DNA of 64,000 nt. It comes from Przewalskia tangutica (taxonomy: Eukaryota; Streptophyta; Magnoliopsida; Solanales; Solanaceae). Below are positions 36,400 through 47,760 of this stretch, one piece after another. A program made the translations under genes and the position numbers. The stretch lies in the NCBI GenBank assembly GCA_029844215.1, contig CM056726.1, positions 33,969,001 through 34,033,000 on the forward strand, in the 5' to 3' direction. The first letter of the stretch is position 1. The number at the start of each line of letters is the position of its first letter. The notes beneath the pieces are model-generated. The model ran no database searches. It saw nothing but the letters and a program-made list of their open reading frames with translations, and had not been told where the DNA came from.

Positions 36400-38803
36400 T
36401 GTTATACCCCGTATTTCCTGAGTATGTATGTGAGGACGTACGTACAAAAGTTCAAGACTTAAGTAGACATAAGGGACGAAATTGTGCACAACTAGCGAAG
36501 AAGATTGTTTTTCCGACGAAAAATTTTTCGAACCTTGTAAGGGAATTTTGCGTGTTCAATAATTTATTTTTTTGCGGATTTTTCCGAGAGATGAAATATT
36601 TTGGACCAACGAGAGGGTGACAAGTGTCACCCTCAAGTGGACGGTTTGGGTGGGCAATTCTTGGCACGTTTTTGTCAAGAAAAAGGCCTTAAACATTGGT
36701 CAAGGTTAGGTTGGATATTTTGTGATATTTGTGGAGTAGATGGATAAGGTACACATGTGCAAATCTACACCCTCCACTTGCCCTCCACTTGCCTTAATCT
36801 TGGCCCTTGGTAGTCCTATAAATACCCCCCCTTAGTGCAAGAATTCTTCATCCACAAATCATTTTCCAAGTCTCAAAACTCCCCTCTAGAGAGCTCTAGC
36901 CGAAACCCCCCCCCCCCCTTTTGGTAGAGAAATCTCTCCATAGTATTGTTACTATTCCCAAATACCTTAGCCAATCCCTTGTAGTATTTCCAAAGTTACC
37001 TCTATACTTAGAGCCCGGAAAATACTACTATACTTTCTTTAGTCACTAAACTAAACCTCAGGAGAAACTTCATAGTTGGTTGAAGTAGTAAGTAGAAGTT
37101 GTGTGGAAACTTCTAAGGGTTTCTTGGAGCTATCGGAGTGTGCAAATTAGGAGCTAAACGTTGTTCAGGATCGACATTATAACTTGAATAATTTTGGGCT
37201 TATCGAGGTAAATAATCTTATCCTTCTATTGTAATTGGAGATCACATACTGTAGTAATATAGAAATAAGTATAAGATATATAGAAGGATATTAAAGAAGA
37301 GAATTGAGCGTAATTACATTGAAGGATATAAGGAAGAGAATTGAATCAGACTTACATAGACTGTATTTCTGATGAACTTGAGTAGTTTGTGGGTAGAAAT
37401 GCTGCCCAATTTTCCGTAGAATTAAGAACATACGCTTAGAATATTCTACTGAGTAGTCTAGGCGTTGATAGGCGGATTTGACTATTATAGGTTGATACTC
37501 TGCGCGACATATTCGACTTGGCAGGTGGATTTCACCAAGGAGGTATGTGATTCTTCCTATCCTCTTGAGCATGATATTTTTAAATATATATATATAGTAC
37601 GGTAGACGTACGTGTGTTAACTGAACATGGTTTTACTTGACGTCTTTTGACTTGAGTCTAAACAATAAGAATCTTGAAGTATTTCAAAATAATTATGAAT
37701 CATTTTTGAAAGAAGAGAAATACTTGGTTTTTAAACAAAAAGCTTAAGAGTTATACTAGCTTTATGGGAAGTTAGGTATAACGACTTAAGAAAGATAAAA
37801 GGAACGGTTTACTTATGTGTTTATGAAAGACTTGTATTGATTTCTGGAAAGTATAGTAAGATGTTTGGATGAGTTGACATATTATGATGCTATGTGTGTT
37901 AGTGTTTTGTAACGATTGAGAGGTTATTCTTATTGTGCTTATGTTGTTTAACGATAAGCCGTTATGTTAGTATTATACCACTCGCTCTTGACATGATATA
38001 ACGGGGTTAAGGCCCCGATGCGAGGATGCCTCATGCGGGTCCGGGGACCTATGCGAGCTCTACGAGTTCGAGTTAGTGTGCGGGGAATACCTCATGCGTC
38101 TATGTGGCCATGCGGACTACGAGTCGAGGATGATGCCGGAGTAGCTACCCTCGATGCGGGAATACCTCATGCGGGCCTAGGTGGCTATGCGGTGCGAGTC
38201 GAGATTAGGCATGCATAATGATACTATGGGCGATTGGCCTTGCTCGATCATTCACCTAGAAAAGACACATTACGATTTACCTATTCGCTCTTGGTTGTGA
38301 TGTGGCACTATGTCGGTTACATTGGTTGTTTCGTACATATTTGTAAAATTGGTTTTAAAATGATATGATTTCATTTAAAGTACTTTCTGATTTCACATAC
38401 TTGGTACTGTTGTCTCGACCTCCTTGAAGTGCGTTCATCTGCAGTAAAGGGAAGCGGTAGCGGATCCTCGCTTTAGGATCTTTTCTGCAGTGTCGGGAGC
38501 TCCATTTCTCGGAGGCTCGACTTTTAGGTATGATCTCCCTGTTGTTGTAGATAGTTTTGTACATTCAGGTATGGCGGGGCCCTGTCCGCCATAGTTGTTT
38601 ACTTTCTTAAGTGCAGTAGTCTATTATGCAGTTGGGATGTATCGCGGACTTGGTTTATATATATATGCGAAAGACGACTTTTCTCGTATAAAGCGTGTCT
38701 CATTTTACACTTGTTTCATGTCTTGTTTTATTTTCCCGATTACTCGATGTATGCCTACTTGGGTGCGGGTAAGGCACCAATCACGGGCGGATCGGTCGTG
38801 ACA
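36400..38803 (+). repeat. 5' LTR of element E (2404 bp)
   Basis: TGTTATACCCCGTATTTCC...GGTCGTGACA. TATA box TATAAATA at 36817-36824, then C runs at 36824-36830 and 36907-36918. It is a different LTR subfamily from B/D/G in its U3 but shares the 3' third with all of them. Confidence 0.9.
36817..36824 (+). promoter_or_regulatory. TATA box of LTR E (5' copy)
   Basis: TATAAATA in CCTATAAATACCC; the same motif is at 44143-44150 in the second LTR and at 53069-53076 in solo LTR M. The C run right after it differs in length between copies. Confidence 0.65.
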
Positions 38804-38807
38804 AAAG

Positions 38808-38897
38808 TGGTATCAGGCGATTAATCCTCGGAAAGTGTCTCTGACCGTATCTAGTAGAGTCTTGATTATCGGTGTGTTGTGCACCACACCAATAATC
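38808..38897 (+). promoter_or_regulatory. Primer-binding site and GTGCAC leader hairpin of E
   Basis: TGGTATCAGGCG at 38808 is the primer-binding site with AG lost from CAGAGC; the second copy of E reads the full TGGTATCAGAGC at 46157-46168. The hairpin at 38864-38897 has arms GATTATCGGTGTG and CACACCAATAATC, pairing better than in C, D and H (one mismatch), with loop TTGTGCAC. Confidence 0.75.
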
Positions 38898-39004
38898 GTG
38901 AGGCTATAGGATATTTAGGATTGGTTTCCATTCTTCTCACTCGAGATCGTGCCTTAGAGTTGTGTTATAAGTTGGACCCTCTAACGTATTCCTTTCAGAC
39001 GATT

Positions 39005-40330
39005 ATGCCTCGCGAGTAACCGGGCCGGAAGGGCAAGGCGGCGAGGCGCTAGTAGGACACAAAGTCGCGAGGGCGGGACGATCTATACCCGAGGCGATAC
39101 CTCGGGCGAGTTCCACGACGCCGGCCCAGCCGGTTTAGAGCCGCAGCGATGGTGATGAGACCACAATACTGCACCTCGGTCCGGCTGGAAGCGAGAGAGA
39201 TAAGTGCAGAGAGATGGCGATTCTTGGCGATTGTGGCGAACGGAGGATAAATTTGGATCACGCAGATTCTAGTTCGATAGTACCCGTGGTTCACCCGAGG
39301 TCGGATAGTTTGAGGCTACGGATTTTACGAGTTGTAGCCGCGAGTTCTACGGTCGAGGCACGAGGATGATCCGCGAAGTTCATCCGACAACTACTGGATC
39401 ATTCGAGTGATCAAGGCTTGAGAGACCGAGTCCGTGATCTTGGTTCGCATCCATTGCGTGATCTATGATCGATTGGTTTGATTCGCGAGCTATCAGGAGA
39501 GCATGCGCCTCCGGTATGGGACGAAGTTCTCGAGGCATTTCTCACTCATTTCTTGCCGCCATAGATGAGAGAAACGCGGGACAAGTTTTGATCTTTGAGA
39601 CGAGAGGCGCGATTCGGGAGTACAACATGGAGTTCGACTCGTTGGCTCGATATGTCCCCTGTGTTGTAGCGATATGGAGGGCGGGTGCACCGCTACGTCA
39701 CGGCTAGATGATTATATGGCGAGTCTTGCGCGCGGGTGTATCTCTTGTAGGGCATGGACATTGCCCAGCGAGCTCATGCACTTGGATGCGAGGCGTAGAG
39801 GCGGCAGGTTGTGACAGCGAGAAAAAGGCCGGGGCAGCGAGTCTTTTGTTAGCTCTCGGGGTGGGCGGCAGCCGTGATCTAGATTTGCACCATCGGCTCG
39901 AGCACTCACCTGCCGTCTTGAGGCGGACGGGCCCCAGGACTTCGGACGTCCAGGGTAGCAGAGGTGCTAACCGATCGGGACCACCCCCCCTCAGTGTGGC
40001 CGATGCGGTAGATCCCATTACGGGAATTGTGGTCCTACTTCACGAGTTTGTTTCACTTGCGGCCAGCAGGGTCACTTTGCGGCCGTCCGACTAAGAGCGC
40101 GCGAGGTGAGATCGCCTACGGTCTTTCGCCGGGTATTCTTCATCTCCTACAGTTACTCGCCCCGGAGGGCAGGGTACTCATGGGCCAGCAGGTCGCGGCA
40201 GAGGTCGTGGCGCGGGTCCCAGTTCTAGCGGTCCTCAGAACCGCATTTATGCCTTGTCCAGCCGGCAGGACCAGGAGGCGTCACCTGATGTCGTCACAGG
40301 TACTTTATCAGTTTCATGTTGTGACGTGTA
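39005..40330 (+). pseudogene. gag of element E, heavily frameshifted
   Basis: ATG at 39005 opens MPRE then a stop; the sister gag start at 46359 reads MPRKRNRARKGKAAR. Capsid-like phrases survive in pieces: RHEDDPRSSSDNYWII-like near 39355-39410, GMGRS...ISHSFLAAIDER and REYNMEFDSLARYV (39560-39660). Nucleocapsid Gly/Arg-rich codons lie near 40020-40260. No continuous protein is possible. Confidence 0.75.
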
Positions 40331-43300
40331 TGCCTTGATAGATCCGGGTTCTACTGTCTATATATCTCCCTTATTGCTAGTAGGATAGGGAAAGAGCCTG
40401 AGTCCATAGACCCTTTCGAGGTAGCAACGCCAGTGGGTGATTCGGTGGTAGCTCGGCGGGTATATAGAGCTTGCCCGGTGTATTTATGCAGTCGTCAGAC
40501 CGTAGCCGACTTGATAGAGTTGGATATGACCAATTTTGATGTGATCATGGGTATGGATTGGTTAGCTTCTTGCTACGCCAATGTAGGCTGAGGAGAGAGT
40601 GGTGCAGTTCCGGTTTCTGAGGCCGGTTATTGAGTGGGAGGGGAACACTGTGTCGCCGAGGGGTAGGTTTATTTCCGACCTCAAGGCTAGGAAGATGGTG
40701 CAGAAGGGGTATATCTACCATCTCATTCGGGTGTTTGATCGAGGCTGCGGTACCAGATTTTGATCGATTCGATGGTCATAGAGTTCCCGGATATGTTTCG
40801 CATGACCTCGGGTATCCTCCCGAGAGGAGATAGAGTTTTGTATCGATGTCTTTGCTAGACACTCGGCCTATTTCCATTCCGCCATACGAATGGCACTGCC
40901 GAGTTGAGAGAGTTGAAGGACCGGTGAGAGATTTCTTTGGAGAAGGGCTTCATCGAGCCTAGTGTTTCTCCCCAGGAGCGCCGTATTGTTCGTGAAGAAG
41001 AAGAAGGGCGGGGCCAGCGCATGTGTGTTGATCTGAGCGGTGAACAAAGTGACCATTAAGAACGAATACCCTTCCCGTGATTGATGATTTGTTCGACCCG
41101 ATTGCGAAGTGCGAGATGTTTCTCCAAGATTGATCTGTGATCGGGCTATCATCGGTAGCGAGTCGAGGCGGATGTCCCTAGATCGCATTCGGACGTGCGG
41201 GCACTATGAGTTCGAGTCATGTCTTTCGGTTTGACCAATGCTCGGCGGTGTTTATGGATTTGATGAACCGAGTGTTCAAGTCATTTTGGATACATTTGTT
41301 ATAGTATTCATTGATGACATCTTGGTTTATTCGCTCGAGCGAGAGCATGCGGAGCATTTGAGGCGATCTTGAGAGTTCTCGAGACCAGTGATTTATGCGC
41401 CAAGTTTTCCAAATGTGAGTTTTGGTTGGCCGGTGGCATTTCTTGGGCATATTGTAGTGATGGTATTCGGGTGGATACGGCCAAGATCGAGCGATCGAGA
41501 GTTGGCCTGAACCTCTTACTCAGCGACAGTGCGCGATTTTATGGGCCTTGCGAGTTACTATCGGAGGTTCGTGGAGAAGTTTGCTTCTATTTGGCACCCT
41601 TGACTAAGCCGACTCGTATGCGGCTAAGTTTCAGATGGATGATGCTTGTGGCGGGGTTTCGATTCGAAGGAGAGTGGCGACCTCGATTCTTACTCTTCCT
41701 GAGGGTCTTGACGGCTATGTGGTGTATTGTGATGCGTCAGGCATAGGGCTTGGATGTGTGTTGATGCAGCAGGACAAGGTTATATCATACGCATCCCGAC
41801 AGCTTAAGAAACATGAGAGGAACTACCCCACCCATGATTTGGAGTTAGCGCGGTGATTCACGCCAAGATCCTGAGGCACTATTTGTATGGAGTTCATGTG
41901 GATATTTACACAGACCACAAGAGCCTCCAGTATATCTTTAGCCAGAGGGAACTGAACTTACGACAGAGATGGTGGTTAGAGTTACTCAAGGATTATGATG
42001 TCGATATCCTGTACCACCCAGAGAAGGCCAATGTTGTGGCAGATGCTCTTAGTCGTAGGTCGATGGGGAGTCTATCAGATGCGCGCCGAGAGGAGGGCAT
42101 GGTCCGCGAGTTGCATCGGCTAGCGAGCCTTGAGTCCGATTTCTTGATTACGATAGTAGTGGGGTTCGAGTTCGAGAGGTTGCCGAGTCTTCCATCGTCG
42201 AGGAGGTGAAGAGGCAACGATTTGAGATCGATTTTGACACGATGCGTGATACGGCTCTTCGTGAGGAAGGGTCCTTTTGAGGTAGCACGATGGGGTGCTA
42301 AGGTTTGAGGGCGAGTTGTGTGTTCCGGATATTGCGGGACTTAGGCGGCGGAGTTACGGGAAGCCTGTACGCGCGTTACTCTATCCATCGGGTCGACCAA
42401 GATGTACCACGACCTCGGATCGTGTATTGGTGGGATGGCTTGAAGAGGGACGTTGCGAGTTTGTTGCTCGGTGCGTGTTGTCGCAGTAAGGTAGAGCACG
42501 CAGGCACCGTGGTTTGTTGCAGCGATAGAGATCCGACCGGAAGTGGGAGGTGATCAACATGGACTTTATCACGGGATTACCTCGCACTCGGAGGAAACAT
42601 GATTCTATTTGGGTTATCGTCGGACGGTGAAATCAGCCCACTTTCTTCCGTCAGACGACTTTTTCGGTGAGGATTATGCGGACTTTATATCAGAGATCGT
42701 GAGACCGCATGGGTCCCTATTTCTATCGTGTCGACCGAGAGCCCAATTTACGGCTAACTTCCTGAGGTCTTTCCGGAAGGGATTAGGGACGCAGTGAGCC
42801 TCGATCGCATTCCATCCTCGGTGACGGACGAGCGGGCGTACTATCCGACAACGAGGATATGCTACGAGCTGTGTTATTGACTTGTGGTAGCCGGGAGGAT
42901 CATTTGCCTCTAGTTGAGTTTGCGTATAATAATAACTACCACTCCAAGATTCGGATGACACCTTATGAGGCCTTGTATGGGAGGAAGTGCGATCGCCGAT
43001 AGGCTGGTTTGATGTGGGCGAGTGCGATTAGTAGGACCAGACACAGTTGTGACGATGGATAAGGTAAAGCTTATCCGAGGCGGATTCTTGGCGACACCGA
43101 GTCGACAAAAGTCGTATCAGATCATCGTCGTCGGCATCCGAGTTTGAGGTTGATGATTGGGTTTTCTGAAGGTGTCACCCATGAAGGGTGTGATGAGATT
43201 TGGGAGAAAGGAAGCTCGGCCCAGTACATTGGGCCTTATCAGTTGTCGCAGGTAAGGCAAGGTTGCCTATGAGTTGAATCTGCCGTCCGATCTGGAGGCG

Positions 43301-43586
43301 ATGCATCCGGTTTTCATGTTTCTATCTTTGAGGAGATGTATCGGGATCCATCTAGGGTACACCCGATTGACGATGTCCAGGTGACCGAGGGGTTATCGTA
43401 TGAGGAGAGTCTCATAGCGATACTCGATCGTCAGGTTAGGCGGCTGCGGACGAAGGATGTGGCTTCCGTCAAAGTCTTATGGCGGAACGAGAACAGGGAG
43501 GAGATGACGTGGGAAGCAGAGGAGGACATGAGGCAGAGGTATCCTCACTTATTCCCACCTCCGTGTAACTCACTTTCCTACTTGTA
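40331..43586 (+). pseudogene. pol of element E: protease to chromodomain-like tail, frameshifted
   Basis: Protease is suggested by ALIDPGST near 40330-40355. RT is broken but keeps FIDDILVYS at 41307-41333. RNase H is the best part: YVVYCDASGIGLGCVLMQQD and SYASRQLKKHERNYPTHDLE (41716-41850), then YTDHKSLQYIFSQRELNLRQ and VVADALSRRSMGSLS (41905-42080). Integrase survives as short blocks with its zinc finger and catalytic residues damaged (42350-43000). The GPY/F to chromodomain-like part is open at 43336-43587 (SVKVLWRNENREEMTWEAEE, QRYPHLFPP). Confidence 0.85.
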
Positions 43587-43690
43587 AATTTTCTTTGGCA
43601 TATGTACTTAAGTGTTGTATTGTGGCCATGTGTGGCATTTGTAAACTGTTTAAGTTAGGAGGAACCTTATCGTTATCTGTCGTAGGAAGG

Positions 43691-43725
43691 AAAATTCGGG
43701 ACGAATGTTTCTAAGGAGGGGAGAA
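43691..43725 (+). promoter_or_regulatory. Pre-PPT inverted repeat and polypurine tract of E
   Basis: AAAATTCG (43691-43698) and CGAATGTT (43702-43709) form the family inverted repeat with one mismatch, followed by AAGGAGGGGAGAA directly before the LTR. Confidence 0.75.
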
Positions 43726-46152
43726 TGTTATACCCCGTATTTCCTGAGTATGTATGTGAGGACGTACGTACAAAAGTTCAAGCCTTAAGTAGACATAAGG
43801 GACGAAATTGTGCACAACTAGCGAAGAAGATTGTTTTTCCGACGAAAAATTTTCCGAACCTTGTAAGGGAATTTTGCGTGTTCAATAATTTATTTTTTTG
43901 CGGATTTTTCCGAGAGATGAAATATTTTGGACCAACGAGAGGGTGACAAGTTTCACCCTCAAGTGGACGGTTTGGGTGGGCAATTCTTGGCACGTTTTTG
44001 TCAAGAAAAAGGCCTTAAACATTGGTCAAGGTTAGGTAGGATATTTTGTGATATTTGTGGAGTAGATGGATAAGGTACACATGTGCAAATCTACACCCTC
44101 CACTTGCCCTCCACTTGCCTTAATCTTGGCCCTTGGTAGTCCTATAAATACCCCCCCCCCCCCCTTAGTGCAAGAATTCTTCATCCACAAATCATTTTCC
44201 AAGTCTCAAAAGCCCTCCCCTCTAGAGCTCTGGCAGAAACACCCCCTTTTGGTAGAGAAATCTCTCCATAGTATTGTTACTATTCCCAAATACCTTAGCC
44301 AATCCCTTGTAGTATTTCCAAAGTTACCTCTATACTTAGAGCCCGGAAAATACTACTATACTTCCTTTAATCACTAAACGAAACCCTAGGAGAAACTTCA
44401 TAGTTGGTTGAAGTAGTAAGTAGAAGTTGTGTGGAAACTTCTAAGGGTTTCTTGGAGCTATCGGAGCGTGCAAATTAGGAGCTAAACGTTGTTCAGGATC
44501 GACATTATAGCTTGGATAATTTTGGGCTTATCGAGGTAAATAATCTTATCCTTCTATTGTAATTGGAGATCACATACTGTAGTAATATAGAAATAAGTAT
44601 AAGATATATAGAAGGATATTAAAGAAGAGAATTGAACTGTAATTACATTGAAGGATATAAGGGAAGAGAATTGAACTCAGACTTACATGGACCGTATTTC
44701 TGATGAACTTGAGTAGTTTGTGGTAGGAAATCTTGCAATTTTCCGTAAATTAAGAACCTACGCTTAGAATATTCTCTGAGTAGTCTAGACGTTGATAGAC
44801 GTATTTGACTATTATAGGTTGATACTCTGCGCGCGACATATTCGACTTGGCAGGTGGATTTCGCCGAGGAGGTATGTGATTCTTCCTATCCTCTTGAGCA
44901 TGATATTTTTAAATATATATATATAGTACGGTAGACGTACGTGTGTTAACTGAACATGGTTTTACTTGCCGTCTTTTGACTTGAGTCTAAACAATAAGAA
45001 TCTTGAAGTATTTCAAAATAATTATGAATCATTTTTGAAAGAAGAGAAATACTTGGTTTTTAAACAAAAAGCTTAAGAGTTATACTAGCTTTATGGGAAG
45101 TTAGGTATAACGACTTAAGAAATATAAAAGGAACGGTTTACTTATGTGTTTATGAAAGACTTGTATTGATTTCTGGAAAGTATAGTAAGATGTTTGGATG
45201 AGTTGACATATTATGATGCTATGTGTGTTAGTGTCTTGTAACGATTGAGAGGTTATTCTTATTGTGCTTATGTTGTTTAACGATAAGCCGTTATGTTAGT
45301 ATTATACCACTCGCTCTTGACATGATATAACGGGGTTGCGCCCCGATCACGAGGATGCCTCATGCGGGTCGGTGGACCTATGCGAGCTACGAGTTCCAGG
45401 TTAGTGTGCGGGGGAATACCTCATGCGGTCTATGTGGCCTTGCGGACTACGAGAGTCCAGGACGATGCCGAGGAGTAGCTACCCTTGATGCGAGGAATAC
45501 CTCATGCGGGCCTAGGTGGCCTATGCGGATCGCGAGTCGTGATTAGGCATGCATAATGATACTATGGGCGATTGGCCTTGCTTCGATCATTCACGGCTAG
45601 AAAAGACACATTCTGATTTACTATTCTTGCTCTTGGTTGTGATGTGGCACTATGTGCGATTACATTGGTTGTTTCGTACATATTTGTAAAATTGGTTTTA
45701 AAATGATATGATTTCATTTAAAGTACTTTCTGATTTCACATACTTGGTACTGTTGTCGACCTCCTTGGGGCTGCGTTAAATCTGCAGTAAAGGGAAGCGG
45801 TAGCGGATCCTCGATTTAGGATCTTTTCTGCAGTGTCGAGCTCCATTTCTCGGAGGCTCGACTTTTGGGTATGATCTCCTGTTGTTGTAGATAGTTTTGT
45901 ACATTCGGGGTATGGCGGGCCCTGTCGCCATAGTTGTTACTTTCTTAGAGGTCTGTAGTCTATTATGCAGTTGGGATGTAATCGCGGACTTGGTTTATAT
46001 ATATATCGAAAAGACGACTTTTCTCAGATAAACTGTGTCTCATTTTACACTTGTTTTATGTCTTGTTTTATATTCCGCTGATTACTCTGATGTATTCCTA
46101 CTTGGGTGCCCGGGTAAGGCACCAGTCACGGGCCCGGGATCGGGTCGTGACA
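43726..46152 (+). repeat. Second LTR of element E (2427 bp)
   Basis: TGTTATACCCCGTATTTCC...GGGTCGTGACA. Nearly identical to 36400-38803 except in C runs and in the GC-rich module block (compare 38000-38200 with 45340-45545). TATA box at 44143-44150. Confidence 0.9.
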
Positions 46153-46403
46153 AAAGTGGTATCAGAGCAGTTAATCCTCGGAAAGTGTCTACAGACCGTA
46201 TCTAGTAGAGTCTTGATTATCGGTGTGTTGTGCACCACACCAATAATCAGGAGGCTATAGGATATTTAGGATTGGTTTCCATTATTCTCACTCTGAGATC
46301 GTGCCTTAGAGGCGTGTTATAAGTTGGACCCTCTAACGTATTCCTTTTACAGACGATTATGCCTCGCAAGCGCAACCGGGCCCGGAAGGGCAAAGCGGCG
46401 AGG
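46153..46403 (+). pseudogene. Second, truncated internal region of E: PBS, leader and gag start
   Basis: TGGTATCAGAGC at 46157, GTGCAC hairpin at 46215-46248, then ATG 46359 opening MPRKRNRARKGKAAR, after which the sequence switches to LTR D at about 46403. This copy of the leader and gag start is cleaner than the one at 38804-39060, although both belong to the same element. Confidence 0.85.
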
Positions 46404-46826
46404 CTGAATCTTCCGCAACCCCACAGAACTTTCGGCGCCGCAGCCCTGCTTCCCGGTGCCGCGGCGCTGCAACTTCAGCGCTCCCTCAGAATAACCGGCG
46501 CCGTGGCCCTGCACCCGGCGCCGCGGCTCCGTAGCCCTTGACCGAATACACCTTTCGGCTTGGCTGCGCTCTGAACTTGCAACTCCCATAACTTTCTACT
46601 CCGATGTCCTATCGACGAACGGTCAGTTGCGTTGGAAACTAGGCTCAACGAACTAAGCACTAGGACTTTGAAACACTTAGGAACTCTCAATGTAGCAGGT
46701 CATACCCCAACTCAAAGTTGACTAAAACCCGTCTGAAACAATCCGTCAACCTATCTTTCGAAAATTTTAAGTCTTACTCCCTTTAGTACGCTCTCATACG
46801 CATGATCTGAACTACGGGGTGTAACA
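46404..46826 (-). repeat. 5' LTR of element D, proximal part
   Basis: Resumes at CTGAATCTTCCGCAACC and ends, on the minus strand, at the LTR start TGTTACACCCCG. Followed by the TCCTT duplication and copia gag. Confidence 0.9.
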
Positions 46827-47269
46827 TCCTTGAGCCGTCGATAATAGGAGGACGCATTCAAAAAATCCTCCGTATTTATTTGGGAGGATTCCTGCTCAAG
46901 GGTCACGACACGAGACTTCTTGTTATCTTGGAATATATCACGCAATCTATTCCAATCATTCATTGTCGTAGTGTCGGGTTCGATAATTATCTGTAAGAGT
47001 TCCGTAGAGATGGTGAAATTGATCCATTGAAGGACCGTAACATCAAGAGTTGACCACAACTCAATTTCATGATCTGTGGAAGGCACATTCTTCTTGTCTT
47101 TTTCCGGTGGGACGATATGATGGAGGACTCTATTAGACCGTGCGTGAATTTTAAACAGTTCTGCCCACATCGTGTATTGGACGTTGTCTATCTCAAGAAC
47201 AATAGGAATGTTGTTTGTTATATTGGAGGCTGCAAGGACATGATGAAATGTATTATTTGTGGTAGACAT
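46827..47269 (-). pseudogene. copia F gag, N-terminal part
   Basis: ATG at 47269 opens MSTTNNTFHHVLAASNITNN, with LEIDNVQYTMWAELFKIHAR and LQWINFTISTELLQIIIEPD, typical of copia gag N-termini and UBN2 domains. The frame runs uninterrupted to ASSYYRRLK, where LTR D begins; the continuation is at 19423. This half has no stop, so before D inserted the reading frame was open at least to this point. Confidence 0.9.
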
Positions 47270-47413
47270 GATTGAAGAACATGAGGCGAATTAAGGATTT
47301 TGAGAAATTTGAAGGGAGAAAGAGGTGTCGGCCGGTGGCTGAGAGGAATATTCTGAGTAGGGCGGCGGAAGTTTGTTGTGGAGAAGGAAAAGTTTGCACT
47401 AGACTTCTGATAC

Positions 47414-47667
47414 TGTGAAAGAGAATAATTCCTTGATCATTTTCATTAATGTTTAAGGTTTATATACATGATAAACAATATTTAATTATAAAAATTAAAT
47501 CTACCTTTTTCTAATACAAGACTACTACATTTTCCTAATACAAGACTACTACATTTTCCTAATACAAGACTACTACCTTTTCCTAATACAAGACTACTAC
47601 CATAATTATTATGTACAAAAATTATAATAATATGATAAGAGTATATGCGGTACCAATATACACGACA
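47414..47667 (-). repeat. 5' LTR of copia F (~254 bp)
   Basis: On the minus strand TGTCGTGTATATTGG...TTCTCTTTCACA. It is followed by GTATCAGAAG, a shortened initiator tRNA-Met primer-binding site (47404-47413), and the gag leader. A 24-bp unit (AATACAAGACTACTACATTT start) is repeated about 3.7 times at 47513-47601; the other LTR has one copy. Confidence 0.75.
47513..47601. repeat. 24-bp tandem repeat in copia LTR, about 3.7 units
   Basis: AATACAAGACTACTAC then ATTTTCCT (or CTTTTCCT) repeated in tandem. Expansion is specific to this LTR. Confidence 0.85.
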
Positions 47668-47760
47668 TATATATATATTCTATCAAAAAAATATTTATGA
47701 CTTCTAAATTAACTAAGCTTTAATTTGGTGAAATTTTGTCCATTTTATCACTTTGTCATG
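47668..47760. other. Short AT-rich spacer right of copia F
   Basis: Starts with a short TATATATATAT run. Nothing else is recognised. Confidence 0.4.

Larger units (their letters stand above)
36395..46404 (+). mobile_element. Element E: Tekay-type chromovirus arranged LTR-internal-LTR-partial internal
   Basis: LTR 36400-38803, internal 38804-43725, LTR 43726-46152, then a second primer-binding site, leader and gag start (46153-46403) before LTR D resumes. A simple insertion should end at the second LTR with a 5-bp duplication of CCTGC (36395-36399); instead internal sequence follows and no duplication is found. Inference: a tandem or unequally recombined element later trimmed by a deletion into LTR D, or an assembly join. 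Confidence 0.85.
19419..46831 (-). mobile_element. Element D: non-autonomous Tekay derivative (LARD-like), TSD TCCTT, hosting elements C and E
   Basis: Termini on the minus strand are TGTTACACCCCG at 46826 and GTCGTGACA at 19424, flanked by TCCTT at 19419-19423 and 46827-46831. With C and E removed, D consists of two ~3.25-kb LTRs, a primer-binding site, the Tekay leader hairpin, roughly 700 bp of non-coding DNA and a polypurine tract. No gag or pol remains. C's perfect GGAGA duplication shows that C's insertion did not itself remove D's coding region. Such elements are called LARDs when they depend on proteins from relatives; dependence on Tekay proteins is inference from shared LTR ends, PBS, leader and polypurine tract. 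Confidence 0.85.
12740..47667 (-). mobile_element. Element F: Ty1/copia retrotransposon opened by nested insertions
   Basis: Read on the minus strand from the right: a short LTR (47414-47667), gag N-terminus (47269-46827), gag C-terminus (19423 down), pre-integrase and integrase core (18357-17648), RT (17150-16462), rest of RT and RNase H (13413-12879), then an LTR remnant. The gag and RT halves join in sense once the flanked insertions D (TCCTT duplication) and G (ATAAT duplication) are removed. Domain order GAG-INT-RT-RH is the copia order. The short LTR would fit the Ale/Retrofit lineage, but that is a guess. All parts carry stops and frameshifts. Confidence 0.85.
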
